Translations under genes and position numbers: made by a program
The notes under the pieces: generated by a model
The model's input: only the letters and a program-made list of their open reading frames with translations
Database searches by the model: none
What the model was told of the DNA's origin: nothing
Assembly: GCF_030403435.1 (NCBI RefSeq)
Contig: NZ_JAUEPH010000004.1
Location: 1-64,000 of the forward strand
Reading direction: 5' to 3'
DNA length: 64,000 nucleotides
From: Algoriphagus sediminis
GTDB taxonomy: Bacteria; Bacteroidota; Bacteroidia; Cytophagales; Cyclobacteriaceae
Shown: positions 54,409-63,300 of the stretch, one piece after another
Position numbering within the stretch: position 1 is the first letter of the stretch
Layout: each line of letters begins with the position of its first letter

Positions 54409-55553
54409 TGTACTCCGTTCAATTTAGCGATTATGTTCCTTTGAATATCGGAGGTTCCAGAATAGATCAATCCTCCTAATCCGTCCCTCAGATCTCGTTC
54501 TATTTCATATTCTGTAACAACTCCTTTGGCTCCAAAAATCCGGATAATATCAGTACTGGACTCCACAAAAGCCTCACTTATGTAAAGCTTTGCCATGGCA
54601 GCTTCCTCCATAAGTGGAAGGTCGTTATGATCCAAATATGCCACTTTATATAAGTGCATTTTCGATGTTTCTAATCTAAGTTTCATATTGGCAATTCTAT
54701 TTGAAACCGACTGAAAACCACCTATGTTTTGACCAAAGGATTTCCTCTCATTAGAATAGGAAATAGCATTTTCCAACTGCTTTTGCATTCTGCCGATTTG
54801 GCTTGCAAAAATGTAGCCTCTTTCTGATTCCATAGCCGATGTGAAGAGACTTAGACCTGATCCTTCTTTTCCCAGTCTGTTTTCATCCGGGACAAAGCAA
54901 TCCTTTAGGTATAGATTTCCCATAGGGGTGGTTCGCATTCCCACCTTGTCTCTAACTTCACTTCTTGAAAAGCCTTTCATGCTGCTGTCCACAATGAAAG
55001 CTGTAATACCCCACCTTCCCAGTTTCGGATTGGTGGTGGCAAAAACCACGGCCATCTCACAAATGGGAGCAAGGGTAATGTAGTGCTTTTCTCCATTTAA
55101 GATATAACCACCTTCTGTCTTTTCAGCGGTCATCTGCAGGCTATAAGTATCGGACCCAGCTGTATCATTTTCAGTGATTCCGAAGGCTCCAACCGTTCCT
55201 GAAATCAAAGGCTTTAGATATTTCTTTTTTTGCTCTTCCGAACCAAAGGCATTTATCGCCACTTGAGTGCTCCACATTTGGGAATTAAGGGAAAAAGGAA
55301 GTCCATTATCTTCACTTCCATAGCCCAGCCCCTCTAGCATCAAAACCGTGGTCATAATATCATGCCCACCTCCTCCAAATTCCTTGGGGAAAGGCCAGCC
55401 CAAGACTCCGAAATCAGCACATTTCTTCCACTCATCGCTTGGGAAGATATTGCCCCTTTCTTTATGGCTAACGTTTGTATTTAAATGTTTCTGAGCAAAA
55501 TCAGTAGCTTTTTGTTTCAGCTCCAGCTGCTCTCTACTCCAACTAAAATCCAT
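54405..55553 (-). CDS. acyl-CoA-dehydrogenase-like flavoenzyme of the NRPS operon
   Basis: A 382-residue flavoprotein with the three-domain acyl-CoA dehydrogenase fold: FAFGITENDTAGSDTYSLQM-type FAD loop near 125-145, middle beta domain, and C-terminal helices with RKSFGQNIGGFQ near 268-279. The position of the catalytic glutamate in medium-chain enzymes (YEGT) is serine here (YSGT, S365), and the alternative isovaleryl-type site near the RxxFGQ motif is lysine. It may thus not oxidise CoA esters; oxidation of carrier-bound proline (PltE/RedW-like) is the likeliest role from context. Its ATG follows the TonB receptor by three bases. Confidence 0.9.
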   Translation of the reverse strand: MDFSWSREQLELKQKATDFAQKHLNTNVSHKERGNIFPSDEWKKCADFGVLGWPFPKEFGGGGHDIMTTVLMLEGLGYGSEDNGLPFSLNSQMWSTQVAINAFGSEEQKKKYLKPLISGTVGAFGITENDTAGSDTYSLQMTAEKTEGGYILNGEKHYITLAPICEMAVVFATTNPKLGRWGITAFIVDSSMKGFSRSEVRDKVGMRTTPMGNLYLKDCFVPDENRLGKEGSGLSLFTSAMESERGYIFASQIGRMQKQLENAISYSNERKSFGQNIGGFQSVSNRIANMKLRLETSKMHLYKVAYLDHNDLPLMEEAAMAKLYISEAFVESSTDIIRIFGAKGVVTEYEIERDLRDGLGGLIYSGTSDIQRNIIAKLNGVQ

Positions 55554-55556
55554 TAA

Positions 55557-57797
55557 TTAAAATGTAAATCTTACAAATCCTCTAAAGTTGAAGGGTGTTC
55601 CAGGTGTAAAATGAATTTCACTAACAGGTTCTGCTTCAAGGCTACCATCTGCCAGTCTTATTCTGGATTCAGTATCAAATTGAGTTTCTTTCCAATCGGA
55701 ATCTAGCAAGTTTTCAATTAGGAATCCAACGGTAAAGGCATTGAATTTATAATTCGCATTAAGGTCTAAAATGGTATAACCCTCAGCTACAACACTATTG
55801 TCTTCATTTGCCGGGCGATCTTGTAAATATCTTGCTCTAAGAGCTGCTGCAAAACCATTTTTCTCAACCGATAATCCAGCGGTAGTTGTGATTCTAGGAG
55901 CCAAAGGAATCAAATTTTCACCTTCCGGATCATCGATACTTCTAGCATAGGAATAGGTGAAATCAGAATCGAAGTATAACCAGTCAATGGCTTGCCATCT
56001 GATTCCCACATCAACACCGCGTCTTGCTGTACGACCACTAGGCTCTACAATCCCAGCATCACCTACGTAAACGAATTCCTGCTCCAGTCTTAAGTACCAA
56101 AGAGCGGCATTAAATAATAGGCGAGGGGCCAATTTAAAGTTACCACCTATATCAGCTCCAAAGGCTTGTGGTAAAATCTGCTCATTATTTGGCCTTTCAA
56201 GGACAAGGCGGGTATCATTTGAATGGAACCCTATACCTGTTTTCAGAAATACCTGCACCTGATCCGATGCAGTGTAAATAAAATTCAATTTTGGACTTAC
56301 AACCGCTGCTGTTAATGAGTTAGGGTCATATTCAGGAGTTAATTCATCCTGATATAAGTATCTGAAGTAATCCACCCTTACCCCGGGATTAATTCTAAGT
56401 CTGTTCAGATTTAAGTCGAAGTTTGCGTAAGCATAATAGTTACCCTCAGTAATATCACCTCGTTGGGTTACGAAGCGAACACTGTCTCTATTCTTAGTAC
56501 CTGCGAGTTCATTGTCATTACTGAAATCACTTCTCAAACCCACCCCTACAGTTAAGGCATAATCCCCACCACTGAAATAATCGCTGTAGGTTACAGCAGA
56601 TTCAGCACCAAAAAGCTTTCTATCTTCTCTTTGTCGAATCTGATCTCCATTCACGCTATCCTCTAAGAAGAAGGTAAAGTTGGAAAAAAGCTCAAAGTCA
56701 TAAGTATTATAGAATACATTATTTCTGATGTAAAGCTTGTCATTGATCATTTTAGAGTGATTCAATGCAAGATTCATTCTGCTGGTTGTTCCACCTTCAG
56801 TGTCATCTAAAGCACCAAAATTTGTAATCTGACCACTTTGTACAGCTCTCACCGGAATCTGACCAGATGCATCCCACTGACTTGTAAAATAGGATGCAAT
56901 CAGACTGATATCTGAACCATCATCCAAAGTCAAACCATACTTACCCATTAGGTTTATTCTGTTGAAATTCTGGCTGGATTCGAAAGGTCCATCACTTGAA
57001 AGATATTCCGCAGCCACGTAAGCGTGGTTTTTGGTCTCATTGATCAGGTTAAAGAGACCCACGGTTCTTGTGGTATTGAAGCTTCCTCCTTCTACAGTCA
57101 CTGAACTCTTATCAATTGCTCTTTTGGTTTGGAAATTTACATATCCTGCTGTCGCAAAATTTCCTTTATCGGCATTGTAAGGCCCCTTATCGAAATCAAT
57201 TCGCTCAATAGTTTCTGGAATCACAAAGTGTAGATCTGAATAACCTTGACCATGTGCATGGGAAACCATATTTACCGGCATACCATCCACGGTTATATTG
57301 ATGTCTGTTCCGTGGTCAATGTCGAATCCACGAAGGAAAATCTGCTCGGCCTTACCACCTCCGGCATGCTGGCCAATAAAGAGACCAGGAACCTTTCTAA
57401 GGATAACTTGCGAATTGTTCACTGGATTCAGCTTCAGATCCACTCTTGAAAGAGTTTGAACAGGATTGATATCCTGACTGAAAACCACTTCATCTAGCTG
57501 AATGGATGTTTCCTTTAATCTCACCGTGATCTCTCTTGAGAGGTCAGTAATTTCAATTGTCTGTGATTCAAACCCTACGTGGGTGACCTGAATCGTTTGT
57601 CCTACTGCAACACCAGGAAGCACAAAATAACCTGAGGGGTTGGTATGTGCGTGATGTTCTGAATCCTGATGAATGATATATGCTCCTGGAACAGGGGCGT
57701 TGTTTTCATCAAGCACTCGGCCTCGTAAATCTTGGGCGGAAACTGTACTTATCAGGCAAAGGTATGCCAAGGCTAGAATGGGTAATCGTTTAATCAT
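55557..57797 (-). CDS. TonB-dependent outer-membrane receptor
   Basis: A 746-residue receptor. Signal peptide 1-21 (VSAQ), carboxypeptidase-regulatory-like domain (about 22-105), plug (about 115-225, with KVPGLFIGQHAGGGKAEQIFLRGFDIDHG in part), and beta barrel to the C-terminal phenylalanine (FRGFVRFTF). A histidine-rich patch (SEHHAHTNPSG, HAHGQGYSDLHF) lies in the early domain and plug. Being encoded within the NRPS operon it is a good candidate to import the product, perhaps as a metal complex, or to import the metal. There is no SusD partner. It lies 100 bases after the ornithine cyclodeaminase gene. Confidence 0.94.
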   Translation of the reverse strand: MIKRLPILALAYLCLISTVSAQDLRGRVLDENNAPVPGAYIIHQDSEHHAHTNPSGYFVLPGVAVGQTIQVTHVGFESQTIEITDLSREITVRLKETSIQLDEVVFSQDINPVQTLSRVDLKLNPVNNSQVILRKVPGLFIGQHAGGGKAEQIFLRGFDIDHGTDINITVDGMPVNMVSHAHGQGYSDLHFVIPETIERIDFDKGPYNADKGNFATAGYVNFQTKRAIDKSSVTVEGGSFNTTRTVGLFNLINETKNHAYVAAEYLSSDGPFESSQNFNRINLMGKYGLTLDDGSDISLIASYFTSQWDASGQIPVRAVQSGQITNFGALDDTEGGTTSRMNLALNHSKMINDKLYIRNNVFYNTYDFELFSNFTFFLEDSVNGDQIRQREDRKLFGAESAVTYSDYFSGGDYALTVGVGLRSDFSNDNELAGTKNRDSVRFVTQRGDITEGNYYAYANFDLNLNRLRINPGVRVDYFRYLYQDELTPEYDPNSLTAAVVSPKLNFIYTASDQVQVFLKTGIGFHSNDTRLVLERPNNEQILPQAFGADIGGNFKLAPRLLFNAALWYLRLEQEFVYVGDAGIVEPSGRTARRGVDVGIRWQAIDWLYFDSDFTYSYARSIDDPEGENLIPLAPRITTTAGLSVEKNGFAAALRARYLQDRPANEDNSVVAEGYTILDLNANYKFNAFTVGFLIENLLDSDWKETQFDTESRIRLADGSLEAEPVSEIHFTPGTPFNFRGFVRFTF

Positions 57798-57897
57798 AAA
57801 ATTGCACTTATGGTGGGAAATTAAAGTCTATTGTTCAATGAACTGAATATAATTGTAGAAAGCTAGCTTAATCAATTTCAAGAGAATTTCCTTTTAA
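57798..57897. other. 100-base gap before the TonB receptor gene
   Basis: Contains two small palindromes, AAGCTAGCTT (57860-57869) and a GTTCA-N1-TGAAC sequence near 57830-57840. An internal promoter or operator is possible; nothing decisive is seen. Confidence 0.3.
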
Positions 57898-58974
57898 CTA
57901 TGATTCTGATACTCTTGAAAACTGATAGATGGCTCCGTATGGATTTTTCTCATCTGAAGAGTATGATTCAATATTCATTTTGGTTCCAAGACCAAGCTCT
58001 TCGGCATATCTGGCAAATAATGTTGCAACAACCTGATCTTCTAAGGCCCATCCTGTTGAATCAAAAACAGTTAAATTGTTTTGATACTCACGCTGCATTT
58101 CTTCGTTTTTGATTAGTTCAACCCAACTTGGACCTATTTCTTCTGGGGAAAGTTGTTGGCATTCTCCTTCGATCACCGCCTGATCTAAAAAATCCGGACA
58201 TACTTTTGAGTTTTTTAAAAGGAATTTTGGGAGTTCAAATTTTCCGGGAAAATCTGCGCCTACAGCATTTATGTGCAGATGAGCTTTGCAGTTATACTTT
58301 TCAAAGAGTGGTCCTTTATGCGGTTCGATGGATGTGGCTGTGGAAATGATATCAGACATTTCCAGAATCTCTTCAATTTTGGCTTGACGTAAAGAAATGT
58401 CAAGAGTGATAGGATTTAATCTTTCGGCTAAACTATCCATTGAGGCCTGATCTGAATCAAAGTAAAGAACCTCCTGTATATTGAAAAGCCTGCTAATGGC
58501 ATGTATCTGTGTAATCGATTGAGCACCACATCCGATGATTCCAAGAGTTTCTGAGTCAGGATTTGCCATCAGTTTGCTCGCAACAGCACTAGAAGCTCCG
58601 GTCCTTAAAGCAGTCAGTAAAACTCCATCCAGAAGATGATTCAAATGACCGGTATGGGTATCGTAGCAGGAGATGGTTGAAAGAATGGTTGGAACTTTAT
58701 AAAGCTCAGGATTCTCAGGATGATAACCGACTACCTTGATCACTACCTCTTCTCCTTTTTTCATCAGAGGCATCCATTCCACAAGACCTAAAAATGGTTT
58801 TTTATAATTAAATCCTGAACGGGTAGGAATCTGGATATTTTCACTGTTGTACTCTAAAAGGGATTCTTCAAGTGAGGATGTCAAATCATCCATAACTTTA
58901 TCCAGCCCTTTCTTTATGATAATCTCATTGACAGCGTCACTGTCAATTATAATCGTTGCTTGGTTTTTTTTCAT
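57898..58974 (-). CDS. ornithine cyclodeaminase-family protein
   Basis: A 358-residue member of the ornithine cyclodeaminase/mu-crystallin family. The Rossmann motif GIIGCGAQS lies near 144-152. The block INAVGADFPGKFEL (near 235-248) keeps the catalytic aspartate of true ornithine cyclodeaminases, and TVFDSTGWALED (near 307-318) is also enzyme-like. It would convert ornithine to proline and ammonia with NAD. SbnB-type enzymes (diaminopropionate synthesis) are relatives, but no SbnA partner is present. It opens the NRPS operon and could supply proline to the adenylating enzyme. Confidence 0.85.
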   Translation of the reverse strand: MKKNQATIIIDSDAVNEIIIKKGLDKVMDDLTSSLEESLLEYNSENIQIPTRSGFNYKKPFLGLVEWMPLMKKGEEVVIKVVGYHPENPELYKVPTILSTISCYDTHTGHLNHLLDGVLLTALRTGASSAVASKLMANPDSETLGIIGCGAQSITQIHAISRLFNIQEVLYFDSDQASMDSLAERLNPITLDISLRQAKIEEILEMSDIISTATSIEPHKGPLFEKYNCKAHLHINAVGADFPGKFELPKFLLKNSKVCPDFLDQAVIEGECQQLSPEEIGPSWVELIKNEEMQREYQNNLTVFDSTGWALEDQVVATLFARYAEELGLGTKMNIESYSSDEKNPYGAIYQFSRVSES

Positions 58975-58992
58975 TACTCAGAGGTGACGAGG

Positions 58993-59022
58993 GCAATATA
59001 CGGCTTTGATTTCAACTCTCAA
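58993..59022 (-). promoter_or_regulatory. probable promoter of the NRPS operon
   Basis: On the minus strand TTG (59020-59022), a 19-base spacer and TATATTGC (58993-59000), close to the TAnnTTTG consensus. It lies 18 bases before the ornithine cyclodeaminase start. No Fur- or DtxR-like palindrome was found nearby. Confidence 0.45.
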
Positions 59023-59105
59023 TTCTTTTCTTTTACGAAGATTAGAAAACTAGTTAGGGTCTTCCATTGTTTAGGCTCTGCATTGATATTACCCTACACC
59101 CGAAT

Positions 59106-60329
59106 ATGTCCACAACCAAATTATTTAGAACAGGTTTAACCCTACTTGCTTTTTTAATGCTGTTCACGCCTCTTGCAGAGGCCCACAAACCGAACCAAAA
59201 CTACATATACTTAAGTATTTACGAGAATGAAATAGACTGTAGAGTAGAGCTCAGAAAGAGTGATATCGAACAGGTTTTTGGTTTTGAATTTGAAGCTGGA
59301 GAATATCCCGATTTGAATGATCCCCAAACCCTAACTATGGTAGATTACATACTGGAAAACCTTAAATTTTCCTCTGCCAGTGGAGATCATGAATTAATTT
59401 TCACCGGAACGGACATTCTTGATTTAGGCGGTAACGATTTTATACTCTTTAATTTTGACCTGTCCAACATAGATTCTATTCCATCTGAAATGGATATCTA
59501 TGATGAAATTTTCCTTCAGGAAATTTCCGGACATGAGTCCTTACTTCATATCGAGAGAAACTGGAAGACCGGAGTTCTGGCCAATGAGGCTTTACCTTCT
59601 TTAATTTATGGACCTGCATCTACCAATCAAACTTTGGATATAGAGGAAGGGTCTGTATTCACGGGTTTTATGGCAATGGTAAAATCTGGTATTTATCATA
59701 TCTGGATAGGCCTGGATCATATTCTTTTCCTTATTGCTCTATTGATTCCTTCCGTAGTGGTTTATAGACCAAAAGACCCGAAAGCTTCATGGATGGGAAT
59801 AAAATACACTGATTTTGATACTCAGAATAGCTTTAAAACAGCACTCTGGTCCGTAGTGAAAATCATTACCATTTTCACTCTGGCGCATTCTGTTACGCTT
59901 AGTCTCGCTGCATTAGGGGTGATAAACCTTTCCTCACGGCTGGTTGAATCCATTATTGCAGTGTCGATTGCCATGGCTGCTTACCATAACATTACCCCAT
60001 TCCTGAATAAGCGAGAGTGGTTGATCATTCTCATTTTTGGACTTTTCCATGGATTCGGGTTTGCATCAGTTCTGGCAGAGCAATCTAGAGGTGGTGAGTA
60101 TCTTGTATATTCTCTGGTTGGCTTTAACATAGGGGTAGAAATCGGGCAGCTTGTCATTATTCTGATCGCATTTCCGATTTTGTTCTTCCTCAGTAAATGG
60201 AAAGGATACCAAACTATCCTAGTTGGCTTTTCAATCGCTCTTATTGCCATTGCGACTTATTGGGTGATAGAAAGGGCTTTTGATATAGATCTAAAGCTTT
60301 TGACCTGGCTGGTAAATCTGTTTAAATAA
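59106..60329 (+). CDS. HupE/UreJ-family membrane protein
   Basis: A 407-residue protein when started at the ATG at 59106, which gives a clean signal peptide (cleavage AEA/HKP near residue 26); the frame is open to 59067. An extracytoplasmic N-terminal domain (about 27-205) is followed by six to seven membrane segments with the HupE/UreJ_2 signatures GIYHIWIGLDHILFL (near 209-223) and LFHGFGFASVLAE (near 318-330). Relatives are linked to nickel/cobalt handling. It is divergent from the NRPS operon and its stop codon directly abuts the ATG of the second NRPS, so the two are translated together. Metal permease function is inferred. Confidence 0.88.
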   Translation: MSTTKLFRTGLTLLAFLMLFTPLAEAHKPNQNYIYLSIYENEIDCRVELRKSDIEQVFGFEFEAGEYPDLNDPQTLTMVDYILENLKFSSASGDHELIFTGTDILDLGGNDFILFNFDLSNIDSIPSEMDIYDEIFLQEISGHESLLHIERNWKTGVLANEALPSLIYGPASTNQTLDIEEGSVFTGFMAMVKSGIYHIWIGLDHILFLIALLIPSVVVYRPKDPKASWMGIKYTDFDTQNSFKTALWSVVKIITIFTLAHSVTLSLAALGVINLSSRLVESIIAVSIAMAAYHNITPFLNKREWLIILIFGLFHGFGFASVLAEQSRGGEYLVYSLVGFNIGVEIGQLVIILIAFPILFFLSKWKGYQTILVGFSIALIAIATYWVIERAFDIDLKLLTWLVNLFK

Positions 60330-63300
60330 ATGGGGGAAAATTCGGATGACTTACTCGACGAATGGCTAAATTTCAATGATGCCGAAGGGGAGGGGGCTGC
60401 TGAATTCACTATTCTGAAGGCGCCTGCACAGGATTCCTATCCATTATCTCAAACTCAGAAAAGACTTTGGCTGGTGTATCAAAAGGAACCTGAAAGCCCA
60501 GTCTACAATTATTCTGAAGTTTGGACTTTCCCGAATGACAGCTTTGATAAGAACACCTTCATTAAATCTCTTGAGCTTCTTGTAAAAAAACATCAAATTC
60601 TTCTCAGTAACTATTTGATAGTTAAGGAAGAACCAAGGCTGGTTTATCCAAAGCGTGAATCTTTTGAGCTACTAGAGTCTGAGGAAAAAATGGAGGAATC
60701 TTCAGCTTTTTCTTGGCTGAAAGCCAAAGCTAGTCGAGGTTTCCGATTAGAAACAGACCCATTGATTCGGGTTGCGATTTGCCCACTGACAAATGGGAAC
60801 AAGGCGGTTGGGATTACATTTCATCATATTGTAATTGACGCATGGTCCATCGGAATACTGAAAAAAGATTTCGCCAAGTTCTATGCTGAAACCTCAAAGG
60901 GTAATTTGGATCAACTTACCGAGGAGAGGATTCAATTCCATGACTTTACTGTTTGGGACTCAGAAAGAGAAAGGAAATCTAGCGATAAGAGCAATCCTGA
61001 AGCTTTGCAATGGGATATTCTGGAACTGCCTTTGGATCATCCCAGACCGGCACGACCAAGCTACAGAGGGGGATTTCATCATTTCCTATTATCGAAAGAC
61101 CTCACCAAGCCGATTCAAAAGCTTGCCGGAAAGCTTGAAACCACAGATTTTAACCTCTTTTTGGCTGCCTTTCAAATTTTGCTAAGCCGATATGGAAAGA
61201 CTGAAAAGATATCGGTGGGCATCCCAGTTTTAAACAGAGAGGAGGAAGAGGTTAAAAATCTGGTCGGGTACTTCGTAGATACTCAAGTTCTGCAAAGCCA
61301 AATTGATCCTAATAAGTCCTTCGGACAATTCCTCGAAGAAGTCAAAAATGACTCTTTGGCTGCTTTGACAGGTGAAAAACCAAGCTATGAGGAACTGATC
61401 AAGCAATCTGGCATAAAGGCAAGTCAAAGCGAAAACCCACTATTTCAGGCCATGTTCGTTGGGCATTCCAAAGGTGAAAACCCTTTCCATGAACATGACC
61501 TGAAAGTAGAAATGGAAACCCTGGACCTAGATGTTTCCAAGTTCGATCTGACTTTGCATCATTTTGGTGAAAAAAATGGTGCCTTTGCGATTGGAATAGA
61601 AATCGCTTCAGATCTCTTTGAAAAGGCCTTTGCAGATCGAATGGCAGCTCATTTTGAAGCACTGCTCTTTGAAATTACTAGTAATCCAGAGCAGGCAATT
61701 TCTGAATTAAGTTTGATTTCAGAAAAAGAGAGGAGCTACCTCATTTCTGGTCTCTCTCATGGCTTTAATCCAAAGGATGATGGAAGCGTTCTGGATTACC
61801 TTGAAAAAGTCTTTGCAAAATCAAAAGATCAAACGGCTTTGGTTTGTGGAGAAGAGAGGCTAACCTATTGGGAGTTGGATCAAAAGAGCAGGGCTATAGC
61901 TCATGTATTGAAAGAGGAAAATGCAGACCCAACAAAACCTATAGGAATTTATCTACATCGATCAGTGGATTATGTGGTAAGCATGATCGGAATTATGAGA
62001 TATGGAGGATATTATTTGGCCCTTGACCCGGAGTATCCCGATGAAAGAATTCAGCAGTATTTAACCGGGTCTTCTTGCGAATGGGTTATCTCCAGAAAAG
62101 GGAATTTTGAGTTAGGAAATCAGGATATCAAAACTTTAAAAATTGATTCTATAGAAATAACCAAAAATATTGATAATCAATTATTTAAAGATGTTAAATG
62201 TTCAGATTATGCTTATTTAATTTTTACTTCAGGAAGTACCAATAAGCCTAAAGGAGTTCCTATTTCCCATGCTAATCTTTGCTCTTCGTATAAAGCCAGA
62301 CTGGATTACTATTCTGAGCTTCCTGAAAGCTTTTTGATGGTCTCTTCTTTTGCTTTCGATAGCTCCGTGGCCGGGATTTACTGGACCCTTGCTACCGGTG
62401 GGAAATTAATCATCTCAAAGAATAAAGAATCTCTGGATAGCACTTCGCTCACCCGCTTAATTCAAAGGGAAGAGGTTACCCATACCCTGATGCTTCCCTC
62501 GCTTTACCAGGCTATTCTTTCTCAGTCATTACCGCAAAGCTTAAAACATGTGATTGTGGCAGGAGAGGAGTGTCCTCCATCGCTGCCTGAGATGCATTTC
62601 AAGAAAAACCCTGAGGGCAGGCTGTACAACGAGTATGGACCAACAGAAGGAACGGTATGGTGCACGGTGCACGAGTTTCAAAAGGAAACTTACAGGGATA
62701 AAGCACCTATTGGACTGGCATCGAGCAATACTCTGGCATATATTCTAGATGAGCATCAAAAGCTGGTGCCGACAGGACTATCCGGTGAGCTGTGTATAGC
62801 TGGTCCAGCTGTTGCCGGCGGCTATCTGGACGCTAAAGAAACAGAAGAGAAGTTCCTGAAAAACCCTTACTCAAAGGACTGGGATAGGATTTACAGAACA
62901 GGAGACCTGGTAAGAATCCAAGCAGATGGACTTCTTGAATATCTTGGTAGAATAGATAATCAGATAAAAATCAGAGGACACAGAATTGAATTGAACGAAA
63001 TTCAAAATGTGACCAATTCCTTTAAAGACATAGAGAAATCGGTGGCATTAGTCATAGATTCGGATAGTCCTGTAATAGCTTTGGCCTGGAAGGCCCAAAA
63101 GAAAATAGAAGCTGGAGACCTGCAGTCTTTCCTTCAGGAAAAGCTTCCTGCTTATATGATTCCTTCTCAATTTCTGCAGCTGGAGAAATTTCCGCTATTG
63201 CCGAATGGGAAAGTGGATCAGAAGGAGTTGGGGGAGTTATTCAGAAAAGAGCCAAAAACCGAAAAACAGGTTTATGAGAAAAAGGCCGGAACTTATTTAC

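Noticed and set aside
57898..58974. Ornithine cyclodeaminase homologue as SbnB (diaminopropionate for a siderophore)
   Set aside because: No SbnA-like partner in the window, and the aspartate block of true ornithine cyclodeaminases is retained. It is kept only as an alternative.
60883..62748. Short plus-strand frames at 60883, 61844 and 62554
   Set aside because: All are out of phase with the continuous NRPS frame that runs from 60330 to the window end.
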